Origin: Mycobacterium paraterrae
GTDB lineage: Bacteria; Actinomycetota; Actinomycetes; Mycobacteriales; Mycobacteriaceae
Reading direction: 5' to 3'
DNA: 64,000 nt
Assembly: GCF_022430545.2 (NCBI RefSeq)
Contig: NZ_CP092488.2
Coordinates: 2,418,001 to 2,482,000, forward strand
Below, piece by piece: positions 42,760 to 50,279 of the stretch (within the stretch, counting starts at the first letter, position 1; each line of letters begins with the position of its first letter). Both the position numbers and the translations under genes were made by a program. The notes under the pieces were generated by a model. That model did no database searches. It was not told where the DNA came from and was given only the letters and a program-made list of their open reading frames with translations.

Positions 42760-43638
42760 CTAGGCCGGTACGGATCGCGGACGTGACCAGTGCAGGCGTA
42801 CGGGCTGGCCGGGACGCAGCTGGGCGACTCGGTCGATGTCGCGGTTGGTGATCACGCCTACCACAGGGTAACCCCCGGTGACCGGGTGGTCGGGGCCCAG
42901 AATGACCGGTAAGCCATTGGGCGGCAACTGAATTGCGCCTCGGGCCGCGCCCTCACTGGGCAGTTGTCGACTCGGGTCGCGGTGCGCCATCGGGCGTCCC
43001 TGGAGTCGCAGACCCACCCGGTCGCTGCGGTCCGACGCCGTCCAGACGGTGTGTACCAGTGCGTCGGCATCAGCGAGCCAGTCGTCGCGCGGACCAGGTA
43101 TCACCGACAAGTGGACGAGTTGACGGGCGATCGGCTCTACCGGGGCCTGGTCGACTTCGGGATAGTCCTCGGTGTGTTCCCCGACCTGCAGCACGTCGCC
43201 GGCGCGCAGCGGCGGCGGACCGATGCCTGACAGCACGTCGTAGCTTCGCGAGCCGAGCACCGGCGCCACGTCAATGCCGCCACGTACCGCCAGGTAGCTG
43301 CGCAGCCCGGACTCGGGGACACCGAAGGAGATCGTCTGTCCCTCGCGGACATGCCGAATGCTGTTGGCGCCGAACGGGGTTGAATCGACCGCGGCGTGTG
43401 TGTCGGCGCCGGTGACCGCGATGTCGATGTCGCCGCCGCGGACTAGTGCCGTGAATCCACCCATCGTCACTTCGATGGTGGCGCGGTCGTCGGGGTTGGC
43501 GACCAGCCGGTTGGCCAGCGTGTGTGAACGACGATCCGCCGCACCGGAGCGGGTGACGCCTAGATGGGCCAGCCCGACCCGGCCGAGGTCCTGAACGACC
43601 GCCAACGGTCCGGTGCGCTGGATCTCCAAGGTTGGCAT
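42760..43638 (-). CDS. pxpC: 5-oxoprolinase subunit C / KipA-like (Rv0263c-like)
   Basis: A 292-aa carboxyltransferase-domain protein (biotin-dependent carboxylase-like AHS2). Conserved stretches are QDLGRVGLAHLGVTRSGAAD near residue 16 and PDHPVTGGYPVVGV near the C-terminus. With PxpA and PxpB it would form ATP-dependent 5-oxoprolinase. It lies 3 bases after the pxpB stop. A PxpA (LamB/YcsF) gene is not present in this window, so the complex is incomplete locally. Confidence 0.85.
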   Translation of the reverse strand: MPTLEIQRTGPLAVVQDLGRVGLAHLGVTRSGAADRRSHTLANRLVANPDDRATIEVTMGGFTALVRGGDIDIAVTGADTHAAVDSTPFGANSIRHVREGQTISFGVPESGLRSYLAVRGGIDVAPVLGSRSYDVLSGIGPPPLRAGDVLQVGEHTEDYPEVDQAPVEPIARQLVHLSVIPGPRDDWLADADALVHTVWTASDRSDRVGLRLQGRPMAHRDPSRQLPSEGAARGAIQLPPNGLPVILGPDHPVTGGYPVVGVITNRDIDRVAQLRPGQPVRLHWSRPRSVPA

Positions 43639-43641
43639 GCG

Positions 43642-44271
43642 CTACGCCGCCCTGAATTGGACGCGAGTGCCCGGGGTCAGCAGCGCGGGCTCGGGTCGGT
43701 CGATGTCCCAAAGCACCGCGTCGGTGTGGCCGATCAATTGCCACCCGCCGGGGGACCGGCGAGGGTAGATGCCGGTGAACTCGCCGGCCAACCCGACCGC
43801 ACCGGCTGGCACCGCCGGGCGCGGGTCGGAGCGCCGCGGCACGGCCAGGCGTGGGTCGCCACCGACCAGGTACGCGAAACCTGGCGCGAATCCACAGAAT
43901 CCGACCGTCCAGGGAGCGCCGGTGTGGGCGCGGACGACCTGCGCCGTGGTTAGTCCGGTGAGCTGTGCGACCTCGGCGAGATCGGCGCCGTCGTAGACCA
44001 CGTCGATCAGCAGAGACTCGGTTGGCGTGCTTGTCTCGGCACCGGAGGGTGGGCCGAGGGTGTGAAGGCGACGGCGGACGGCACTTTGCCGGTCGGGGCC
44101 GTCGAGTGTGAGCAGGACCGTGCGTGCGGCCGGGACGATATCCAGAACGCCGGGCAGGGCGGCGTCGCGCAGCGCGATCGTCCACGCCAAAACCTCGGCG
44201 CTGCTGTCGAATTCGAGCAGTAGCGCCTGATCTCCGTAGTCGAGAACGCTTCTGCTTGGGCCCGCCTGCAT
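43642..44271 (-). CDS. pxpB: 5-oxoprolinase subunit B / KipI-like (Rv0264c-like)
   Basis: A 209-aa AHS1-domain protein. The hallmark GFCGFAPGFAYLVGGDPRL (about 133-151) and the AGEFTGIYPRRSPGGWQLIG stretch (166-186 region) are clear. In Bacillus the homologue KipI also inhibits the sporulation kinase KinA, a role not expected here. Translated just before pxpC. Start ATG at 44271. Confidence 0.87.
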   Translation of the reverse strand: MQAGPSRSVLDYGDQALLLEFDSSAEVLAWTIALRDAALPGVLDIVPAARTVLLTLDGPDRQSAVRRRLHTLGPPSGAETSTPTESLLIDVVYDGADLAEVAQLTGLTTAQVVRAHTGAPWTVGFCGFAPGFAYLVGGDPRLAVPRRSDPRPAVPAGAVGLAGEFTGIYPRRSPGGWQLIGHTDAVLWDIDRPEPALLTPGTRVQFRAA

Positions 44272-44317
44272 TTCTCGACGGTAACTCCGCCGGGTCCCGG
44301 CTGCCAGGCGCTCGGCG

Positions 44318-45301
44318 CTAATGCAGGATGTTGGCGATCAGCGGCGGCAACTGCTCTGCCACCAGCGGATAGCTCAGCGGCGACGCATATGCGATGGCGC
44401 CCGCTTGGTCCTTGGTGGTGAAGATGCTGCGCGAACGGTGCGCGGCCACATCCGGATTGGCCAGCAACGCAGCCTGCTCGGCCTCGCTCTCGGTGGTCCA
44501 GATCAACAGCTCGGCATCGTCGAGGGCCGACCTGATCTTGTCTTTGGAGATGAACGCTCGTTGCTGATCGACGGCCAATGCGGCCAGGCTCTCGGGAATG
44601 CCCAACCCCATCTGCTTCAAGAAGTCGGTCTGCCATCCGGTGTTCGCGACGACGTTGTCGTCGTGCAGAGTGCCTTCCAGCAGCATTGCCCGCTTGTTTT
44701 TGAACTGCGGATACTTGTCGGCGACCGCGGTAAAGCCCTTGTCGACAGCGCTGATCAAGGCCGCCATCGGGGCCGCCTGAAAGACCGCCTGGCCGATGGC
44801 TTTTGCCTGGTCCTTCCACGGCTCGAAGAACGCGTCGGCTCCGGACTGCGCAAGCGTCGGCGCGATCGCGGCGAGTTTCTGATAGGTGTCCTGGTCGAGG
44901 CCGGCGTCGGTGGCGACGATCAGATCGGGTTTGAGGGCCGAGATCTGGTTGGTTTGAATTCCGTTGTCCAGGTTGAGCACAACGGGTTTCGCCGCGCCGA
45001 GCTTGGGTTGCGCCCACGGCCAGATCCCGAACGGCTGGTCGCCGAACCAGTTCGTCACCGCGACGGGAACGATCCCGAGCGCGAGCAGGTCGTCCTGGCC
45101 GGTGAAGCCGGCGCTGACCACGCGCCTGGGTGGCTGGGGGATTGTCGTCTGACCGAAGGCGTGGGTGATGGTGACCGGTCCGTTGCCGCTACCACTGCTT
45201 TCAGCGGACGGCGCTTTGTCCGACGAGCATCCCGCGAGTGCGAGCAGCCCGGCAGCCGCCCCGGCGCGCAGGAACCCCCGGCGATCCCATAGCTGGTCCA
45301 C
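44318..45301 (-). CDS. fecB2: FecB2-like periplasmic iron-siderophore binding lipoprotein (Rv0265c-like)
   Basis: A 327-aa substrate-binding protein of the Fe(III)-siderophore class. The N-terminus has a twin-arginine motif (DRRGFLRAG) running into a lipobox LAGC (Cys25), so it is probably folded in the cytoplasm, exported by Tat and lipidated. The body shows the two-lobe TroA-type fold with PQPPRRVVSAGFTGQDDLLALG. No permease or ATPase gene is adjacent. It starts with GTG. Ligand is inferred from the family; carboxymycobactin or haem are the usual candidates. Confidence 0.83.
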   Translation of the reverse strand: MDQLWDRRGFLRAGAAAGLLALAGCSSDKAPSAESSGSGNGPVTITHAFGQTTIPQPPRRVVSAGFTGQDDLLALGIVPVAVTNWFGDQPFGIWPWAQPKLGAAKPVVLNLDNGIQTNQISALKPDLIVATDAGLDQDTYQKLAAIAPTLAQSGADAFFEPWKDQAKAIGQAVFQAAPMAALISAVDKGFTAVADKYPQFKNKRAMLLEGTLHDDNVVANTGWQTDFLKQMGLGIPESLAALAVDQQRAFISKDKIRSALDDAELLIWTTESEAEQAALLANPDVAAHRSRSIFTTKDQAGAIAYASPLSYPLVAEQLPPLIANILH

Positions 45302-45320
45302 GGCGTGAGCCTAGCGCGGG

Positions 45321-46577
45321 TCAGCGGGCCGGCTCGCCCTTCGAGCCCTGCAATCGCTGCAATCGCGTCCAAGGGCTGTAGTCGGCGATCAAGTCCTCCT
45401 GCGGCGGCCGCTGGTCTTCGGGCACGTGCTGGAGGTTGATCCGAATCCGGTACCAGATCGAGCTCGGGCCACGCATGCCGTCGACCAGCACGTCGGCCGG
45501 CTCGAGGAGTTCCGCGGCCGATCGGTGACGGTCACGCCAGGTATCCAGCGCCGCCATCGCTTCGTCCCTGGTCTTAGTCCGCGCCACCTCGATGAGCGGC
45601 ATCATGGACTGGCGCCGCCCCGAGCCGTCCCGCCGCGCGCCCTTCGGTGCTCTCTCCGCGGGCCCGAGTTCCTCTGCCAGGGTGAGCAATCGGTCGAGGC
45701 CGCCGGCGGCGTTGTCCATATCGGCCCACGGGTCACCGATGTCGGCGTAGCGCAGCGGCATCGTCGCGACCGTGAAGTCGCCCGCGTCGCAGCCGGCGAC
45801 CTCCTCCCACCGCAGCGGGGCGGATACCCGCGCGTCCGGCGTCGCGCGCACCGAGTACGCCGATGCGACCGTGCGGTCCTTGGCGTTCTGGTTGAAGTCC
45901 ACGAACACGCCCTCGCGTTCCTCCTTCCACCAGCGGCTGGTGGCCAGTTCCGGAGCGCGCCGCTCGACTTCCCGCGCCACCGTCTGCGCGGCCAGCCTTA
46001 CCTGGCGAAACGACCAGTCCGGTGCGATGCGGGCATAGATGTGGAAGCCGCGCGAGCCGGACGTCTTGGGCCAGGCGGTCAACCCGTAATCCTCGAGCAC
46101 CTCGCGCGCCACCTGCGCCACGTCGAGGATCTGCCGCCAGGTGACCCCGGGCATCGGGTCCAGGTCGACCCGGAGCTCGTCGGGGTGTTCGAGGTCGTCG
46201 GCGCGCACCGGGTGAGGATTGAGGTCGACACAGCCGAGGTTGATCGCCCAGGCCAAGCCGGCCGCGTCGTGAATGACGGCCTCTCTGGCCGAGGTGCCGC
46301 GGGCGTAACGCAATTCGGCGACGTCGACCCAGTCGGGCCGCTTCTCCGGGGCGCGCTTCTGAAAGACAGCCTCCTGGTCGATGCCTTTGACGAACCGCTT
46401 GAGGATCATCGGGCGGCCGGCTACCCCGCGCAGGGCACCGTCGGCGACCGCCAGGTAGTAGCGAATGAGGTCGAGCTTGGTGACGGGGCCTGCTCCGCCG
46501 TTGTCGGGAAAGACCACCTTGTCCGGGTGGGTCACCGCGACTTCGCGCCCGCCGACGTTTAGCGACACCGGAGCCAT
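45321..46577 (-). CDS. polD2: LigD-type DNA polymerase/primase domain protein, PolD2-like (Rv0269c-like)
   Basis: A 418-aa stand-alone archaeo-eukaryotic primase-type polymerase of the LigD family. The metal-binding pair is Asp138-x-Asp140 in RVDLDPMPG, followed by TSGSRGFHIYARI, the nucleotide-binding stretch of LigD polymerases. It lacks ligase and nuclease domains. Such proteins add nucleotides in end joining or base-excision repair. I used ATG 46577; GTG 46583 is two codons upstream. It diverges from fadD2 with 66 bases between. Confidence 0.86.
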   Translation of the reverse strand: MAPVSLNVGGREVAVTHPDKVVFPDNGGAGPVTKLDLIRYYLAVADGALRGVAGRPMILKRFVKGIDQEAVFQKRAPEKRPDWVDVAELRYARGTSAREAVIHDAAGLAWAINLGCVDLNPHPVRADDLEHPDELRVDLDPMPGVTWRQILDVAQVAREVLEDYGLTAWPKTSGSRGFHIYARIAPDWSFRQVRLAAQTVAREVERRAPELATSRWWKEEREGVFVDFNQNAKDRTVASAYSVRATPDARVSAPLRWEEVAGCDAGDFTVATMPLRYADIGDPWADMDNAAGGLDRLLTLAEELGPAERAPKGARRDGSGRRQSMMPLIEVARTKTRDEAMAALDTWRDRHRSAAELLEPADVLVDGMRGPSSIWYRIRINLQHVPEDQRPPQEDLIADYSPWTRLQRLQGSKGEPAR

Positions 46578-46643
46578 GGGCACATGCTAATTCGGCACAG
46601 CGTTCGGGCCGTTGTGCGACCTACGTCACATAGGGTGGGCGAC

Positions 46644-48320
46644 ATGGCTAATCTCTTCGAGCTTCCTGGGCAGGCGCTCGCCAAGGTTCACCAATACGCA
46701 GAACGCGGTGTCTCCGAACTGCATTACCTCCGCAAGATCGTCGAATCCGGCACGTTTCGGTTGGAGAACCCGCTGAACTACGCCGCGATGGCTGCCGAGA
46801 TCGCGAAGTGGGGCGAGATCGGCATGCTGCCGTCGTTCAACGCCCGGCGGACACCGAACCGTGCCGCGATCATCGACGACGCCGGTGAGCTCACGTACCA
46901 GGAACTCGACGAGGCGGCCAACGCGGTTGCCCACGGGCTGCTCGCCAAGGGCGTGAAGGGTGGTGACGGCGTCGCGATCCTGGCGCGCAACCACCGCTGG
47001 TTCGCGATCGCCGAATTCGGCTGCGCCCGCGTCGGAGCCCGCATCATCCTGCTCAACAGCTCGTTCTCGGGTCCACAGATCAAGGAGGTGTCCGAGCGCG
47101 AGGGCGCCAAGCTGATCATCTACGACGACGAGTACACCGAGGACGTCAGCAAGGCGAATCCGCCGTTGGGCAAGCTGCGAGCGTTGGACACCAACCCCGA
47201 CGGCGAGGACTCCGGCAGCACCGACGAGACGCTGGCCGACCTGGTTGCCGCGCACAGCAAGGCGCCGGCCCCGAAGGCGAGCAAGCACTCGTCGATCATC
47301 ATCTTGACCAGTGGCACCACCGGGACCCCGAAGGGCGCGAACCGCAGCACCCCGCCGACGCTGGCGCCGATCGGCGGCATTCTGTCGCACGTTCCGTTCA
47401 AGGCCAACGAGGTGACGTCGCTGCCGGCGCCGATGTTCCACGCGCTGGGTTTCCTGCACGCCACGATCGGCATGTTCTTGGGCTCAACCCTGGTGTTGCA
47501 CAGCAAATTCAAGCCGGAGCAGGTGTTCGAAGACATCGAGAAGCACAGGGTGTCGGCGGTCGTGGTCGTGCCGGTCATGCTGTCGCGCATGCTCGATGCC
47601 TTGGAGAAGATGGACAAAAAGCCCGACCTGTCCAGTCTGCGGATCATCTTCGCCTCGGGTTCGGCCCTGGGCGCCGACGTCGCGGAGCGGGCGCTCAAGG
47701 ACATCGGCCCGGTGCTCTACAACATGTACGGCTCCACCGAGATCGCATTCGCCACGATCGCTCAGCCCAAGCACCTCAAGCGCAATTCCAGCACCGCTGG
47801 ACCCCCGGTCAAGGGTGTCAAGGTCAAGATCTACGACGACAACGGCAAGGAGTTGCCGCAGGGTGAGGTCGGCCGGATTTTCGTCGGCACCAGCTTTCCG
47901 TTCGAGGGTTACACCGGTGGTGGCAACAAGCAGGTCATCGACGGGCTGCTTTCCTCCGGTGACGTCGGCTACTTCGACGAGGACGGCTTGCTGTTCATCA
48001 GCGGACGTGACGACGAGATGATCGTCTCCGGCGGCGAGAACGTCTTCCCGGCCGAAGTCGAGGATTGCATCAGCGCACACCCCGACGTGGTGGAGGCCAC
48101 CGCGATCGGCGTCGAGGACAAGGAGTGGGGCCACCGGTTGCGCGCCTTCGTGGTGAAGAAGGACAACGCCAGCCTCGACGAGGACACCGTCAAGAAGCAC
48201 GTCAAGGATCAGCTGGCCAAGTACAAGGTGCCGCGGGAAGTGATCTTCCTCGACGAGCTCCCACGTAACCCGACCGGGAAGATCCTCAAGCGCGAGTTGC
48301 GCGAGATCGACGCGGAGTAA
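46644..48320 (+). CDS. fadD2: Fatty-acid-CoA ligase FadD2
   Basis: A 558-aa long-chain acyl-CoA synthetase. Motifs: ATP loop ILTSGTTGTPKGA, YGSTEIAFAT, the hinge RDDEMIVSGGENVFPAEVED, and the catalytic lysine in PRNPTGKILKREL. The start at ATG 46644 aligns with relatives (NLFELPGQA); the longer frame from 46584 is not supported. It would feed acyl-CoA to FadE-type enzymes. It stands alone, divergent from polD2. Confidence 0.92.
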   Translation: MANLFELPGQALAKVHQYAERGVSELHYLRKIVESGTFRLENPLNYAAMAAEIAKWGEIGMLPSFNARRTPNRAAIIDDAGELTYQELDEAANAVAHGLLAKGVKGGDGVAILARNHRWFAIAEFGCARVGARIILLNSSFSGPQIKEVSEREGAKLIIYDDEYTEDVSKANPPLGKLRALDTNPDGEDSGSTDETLADLVAAHSKAPAPKASKHSSIIILTSGTTGTPKGANRSTPPTLAPIGGILSHVPFKANEVTSLPAPMFHALGFLHATIGMFLGSTLVLHSKFKPEQVFEDIEKHRVSAVVVVPVMLSRMLDALEKMDKKPDLSSLRIIFASGSALGADVAERALKDIGPVLYNMYGSTEIAFATIAQPKHLKRNSSTAGPPVKGVKVKIYDDNGKELPQGEVGRIFVGTSFPFEGYTGGGNKQVIDGLLSSGDVGYFDEDGLLFISGRDDEMIVSGGENVFPAEVEDCISAHPDVVEATAIGVEDKEWGHRLRAFVVKKDNASLDEDTVKKHVKDQLAKYKVPREVIFLDELPRNPTGKILKRELREIDAE

Positions 48321-48332
48321 CGGCGGACCGGA

Positions 48333-48842
48333 CTAGTCGAAACCCGTTTCGCCGTCGAGTTGTTCGCGCAGGATGTCGATCTGTCCCGCGTGGCGGGCGA
48401 TCTCCTGGATCATGTGCACGTAGATCCACCGCAGCGAAACCGTCGTCCCGAGTCGGCCGTGCCACAGCTCGTGGTCCAGCGGATAATTTGCGGCGATGCG
48501 GCGGGACTCCGCGCATTGCGCCTGATATTCGGAGATCAGGGTCGGCAGTGACTCGTCGGGCTGCAGCTCGAACTCCCAGGACCGCTCGTGGGTACGCCGG
48601 TTGTCGTCGAGACGCCCCTGCAGGAATTGGTCGAACCAGCCGTATTCCGCCCACCGCAGGTGTTTGACCAGGCCCCCGACCGTGGTCGGCGACGGAACAA
48701 GATGGCGACGGGCGTCCACGTCCGATAGCCCGGATGCCTTGCATACGACGATGTCTCGGTAGTCGTCGAGGAACGCTTCCAAGGTCGGGCGTTCGCCGCT
48801 GAGCGCGTGCTCACGACGATCGGGACGTTGAATCTCGGCCAT
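48333..48842 (-). CDS. DinB/DUF664-family four-helix protein
   Basis: A 169-aa four-helix-bundle protein. Histidines in VKHLRWAEYGWFDQFL and near the C-terminus in HMIQEIARHAGQ occupy the places used to bind a divalent metal in DinB-superfamily enzymes (for example mycothiol- or bacillithiol-dependent transferases). The activity of this member is unknown. It converges on fadD2 with 12 bases between the stops. ATG at 48842. Confidence 0.83.
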   Translation of the reverse strand: MAEIQRPDRREHALSGERPTLEAFLDDYRDIVVCKASGLSDVDARRHLVPSPTTVGGLVKHLRWAEYGWFDQFLQGRLDDNRRTHERSWEFELQPDESLPTLISEYQAQCAESRRIAANYPLDHELWHGRLGTTVSLRWIYVHMIQEIARHAGQIDILREQLDGETGFD

Positions 48843-48878
48843 GAGCCCGAAGCTAGCATCGCCGCGTCGACGGAAAGA

Positions 48879-49199
48879 TCAGCGGTGTTCGCGAATGTAT
48901 CGGGTGACCTCGGCGGACAGCTTGGCATCGCGCAGCAGCAGCTCGATGAGCGCGCTGATCACCTCCTGACCGGTGACCCGGGCGTAGCCGAGACGGTCGG
49001 CCGCATCGCGCTGCCAGATGTCGAGGGCTCGATGAGTGGCGGGCGATAGGTCGACGGTGCGCCGGGTGCGCTGGCCGCGAGACGGCGGCTCGGGTTTCTG
49101 TCGCTCGTTGTTCCGGATGCTGGAGAAGCGTTCGGTCTGCGCCGAGCCGTCGGCGCGCGAGGGCGGCTTGGCGCGGAACGACGGTGAACTGGAATCCAT
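48879..49199 (-). CDS. Ribbon-helix-helix-like DNA-binding protein, plasmid-partition style
   Basis: A 106-aa protein: the first 45 residues are polar and disordered (Ser/Pro/Arg), the rest is RTRRTVDLSPATHRALDIWQ and a C-terminal helical part with TGQEVISALIELLLRD. This layout, a basic tail and a beta strand followed by two helices, resembles CopG/ParG-type regulators and the small proteins encoded beside ParA on actinobacterial plasmids. No ParA or toxin lies next to it. It sits at the edge of an unusually AT-rich intergenic region, which hints at acquired DNA. Function not proven. Confidence 0.6.
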   Translation of the reverse strand: MDSSSPSFRAKPPSRADGSAQTERFSSIRNNERQKPEPPSRGQRTRRTVDLSPATHRALDIWQRDAADRLGYARVTGQEVISALIELLLRDAKLSAEVTRYIREHR

Positions 49200-49771
49200 G
49201 CGACTGACGACCTTCTCGATTGGCGCGAGCGTTCAGTAGATCAGGAGATAAGTATGGCTGTGATGGTGCCGACGTGCAGCATCGGCACGCCGCCTGGATC
49301 TGTCTCCCGCCGCTGTGCGCTCGATCGGGCCGTCACTGGTGGCTCGGCGATCTCACGTTGCTAGCGATCACGCGCAGTTAGATAACACTAATCCATTTTG
49401 TCGCGTGCAAAGTTCGCTATATTGAATTGATAAACCGTACCCTGCGAGATACGGGGAAACTCATAGGCCTGTAATTGCTGAATTGCGCATGCCCGTAGGT
49501 ACTGACGTCAGTATACGATGACTTGTCGTTTGACCTGCGACAATAGTCAATCAGTGACTACTGAAACCAGTATCGTCGGAGGTCCTGAAGTCCTGAGGCC
49601 AGTAAAGTGAGAAATGGCGTATTCAGTAGACATAGAGCTTATACGGGCCATTAGCTGGTCACAGCGCATATCTACATTCTCAGACTAATTAACAAACTTA
49701 TTCAGCGTTTGCTAAGGAATGACACTTAACGTTCGTGGTGTCAGTCACCCGAATCGTGAAGGAGCAAGCAA
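49200..49771. other. AT-rich intergenic island with palindromic half-sites
   Basis: A 572-base stretch without a convincing gene, much richer in A/T than the rest of the window (for example CTATATTGAATTGATAAACC near 49418, and CTAATTAACAAACTTATTC near 49685). It separates the divergent RHH-like gene and the Gly/His/Trp-rich gene, so it must hold both promoters. It carries ACTG/CAGT palindromes (49500-49513, 49552-49572). A 36-codon frame at 49254-49364 has an AGGAG site but no recognised product. The composition is the type bound by the silencer Lsr2. Confidence 0.7.
49500..49572. promoter_or_regulatory. Array of ACTG-N4-CAGT operator-like palindromes
   Basis: TACTGACGTCAGTA (49500-49513) is a perfect palindrome. 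TACTGAAACCAGTA (49559-49572) repeats the arms with another centre, and it overlaps TCAGTGACTACTGA (49551-49564), giving CAGT/ACTG/CAGT half-sites every 8 bases. Loose half-sites recur at about 49232, 49600 and 49623. It is probably the binding array of a dimeric regulator upstream of the exported Gly/His/Trp protein. Confidence 0.55.
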
Positions 49772-50158
49772 GTGTTGTTTTCACTCTCTTCAGCCCGCCG
49801 TGTCGCCGCCGGCGCAGTCGGCGCAGGCGCGGTGGCAGGCGCGATGCTTTTCGGTGCCACGCCCGCAGCCAACGCCGCGCCGGCCGCACCGATGCCCGCG
49901 GTAGTCGGCCCGATGCACGATGCGCCGCTACCCCTACGGCCAGGCGGTGGCCACGGCTGGGGCGGCGGCCACGGCTGGGGCGGCGGTCACGGTGGTTGGG
50001 GCCATGGAGGCTGGGGCCACGGCGGTTGGGGTCGCCCCGGGTGGGGCCACCCCGGCGGCTGGGGCCACGGCTGGGGCTGGGGTCGTCCCGGATGGGGCCG
50101 CCCGGTCGGCTTCTGGGGGCATCCGGGCTTCTGGGGCGGTCACCACGGTTGGTGGTGA
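49772..50158 (+). CDS. Exported Gly/His/Trp-rich repeat protein
   Basis: A 128-aa protein with a signal peptide (about 1-36, ending ANA-AP), a short Pro/Ala linker, and a C-terminal region made of GHGW, GGW and GRPGW repeats ending GGHHGWW. Trp, His and Gly make up most of the last 75 residues. High histidine suggests metal binding and the many tryptophans suggest interface or membrane contact, but no family is recognised. GTG 49772 has GGAG about 10 bases upstream. Two terminators follow. An overlapping frame from 49735 encodes nothing recognisable. Confidence 0.75.
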   Translation: MLFSLSSARRVAAGAVGAGAVAGAMLFGATPAANAAPAAPMPAVVGPMHDAPLPLRPGGGHGWGGGHGWGGGHGGWGHGGWGHGGWGRPGWGHPGGWGHGWGWGRPGWGRPVGFWGHPGFWGGHHGWW

Positions 50159-50183
50159 CGCCCCAGCGATCGGGGGGGAATAA

Positions 50184-50217
50184 GGCCGGCCTCGTTCTTG
50201 GACAAACGAGGCCGGCC
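50184..50217. terminator. 13-bp perfect hairpin after the repeat-protein gene
   Basis: GGCCGGCCTCGTT (50184-50196) pairs with its complement at 50205-50217, with an 8-base loop. Confidence 0.7.
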
Positions 50218-50230
50218 GCCCCCGGCCCAT

Positions 50231-50268
50231 CCACGCCGCTCTGACCATCGTCGGACGGCGTGGATTTT
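50231..50268 (+). terminator. Intrinsic terminator with T-tract
   Basis: CCACGCCG (50231-50238) pairs with CGGCGTGG (50256-50263) and is followed by ATTTTT. It stops read-through from the plus strand into the fadE6 gene end. Confidence 0.65.
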
Positions 50269-50279
50269 TGCGTGGTGGG

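Noticed and set aside
49254..49364. 36-codon frame with an AGGAG site in the AT-rich island
   Set aside because: Too short, no recognisable features; kept only as a note in the intergenic entry.
49920..50160. DNA repeats at the GHGW region considered as a CRISPR or tandem-repeat element
   Set aside because: The short units are codon repeats of the protein, without constant spacers or repeats.
49735..50244. 169-aa frame overlapping the Gly/His/Trp-rich gene
   Set aside because: Arg-rich out-of-frame reading of the repeats; the frame at 49772 has a signal peptide and ribosome site.
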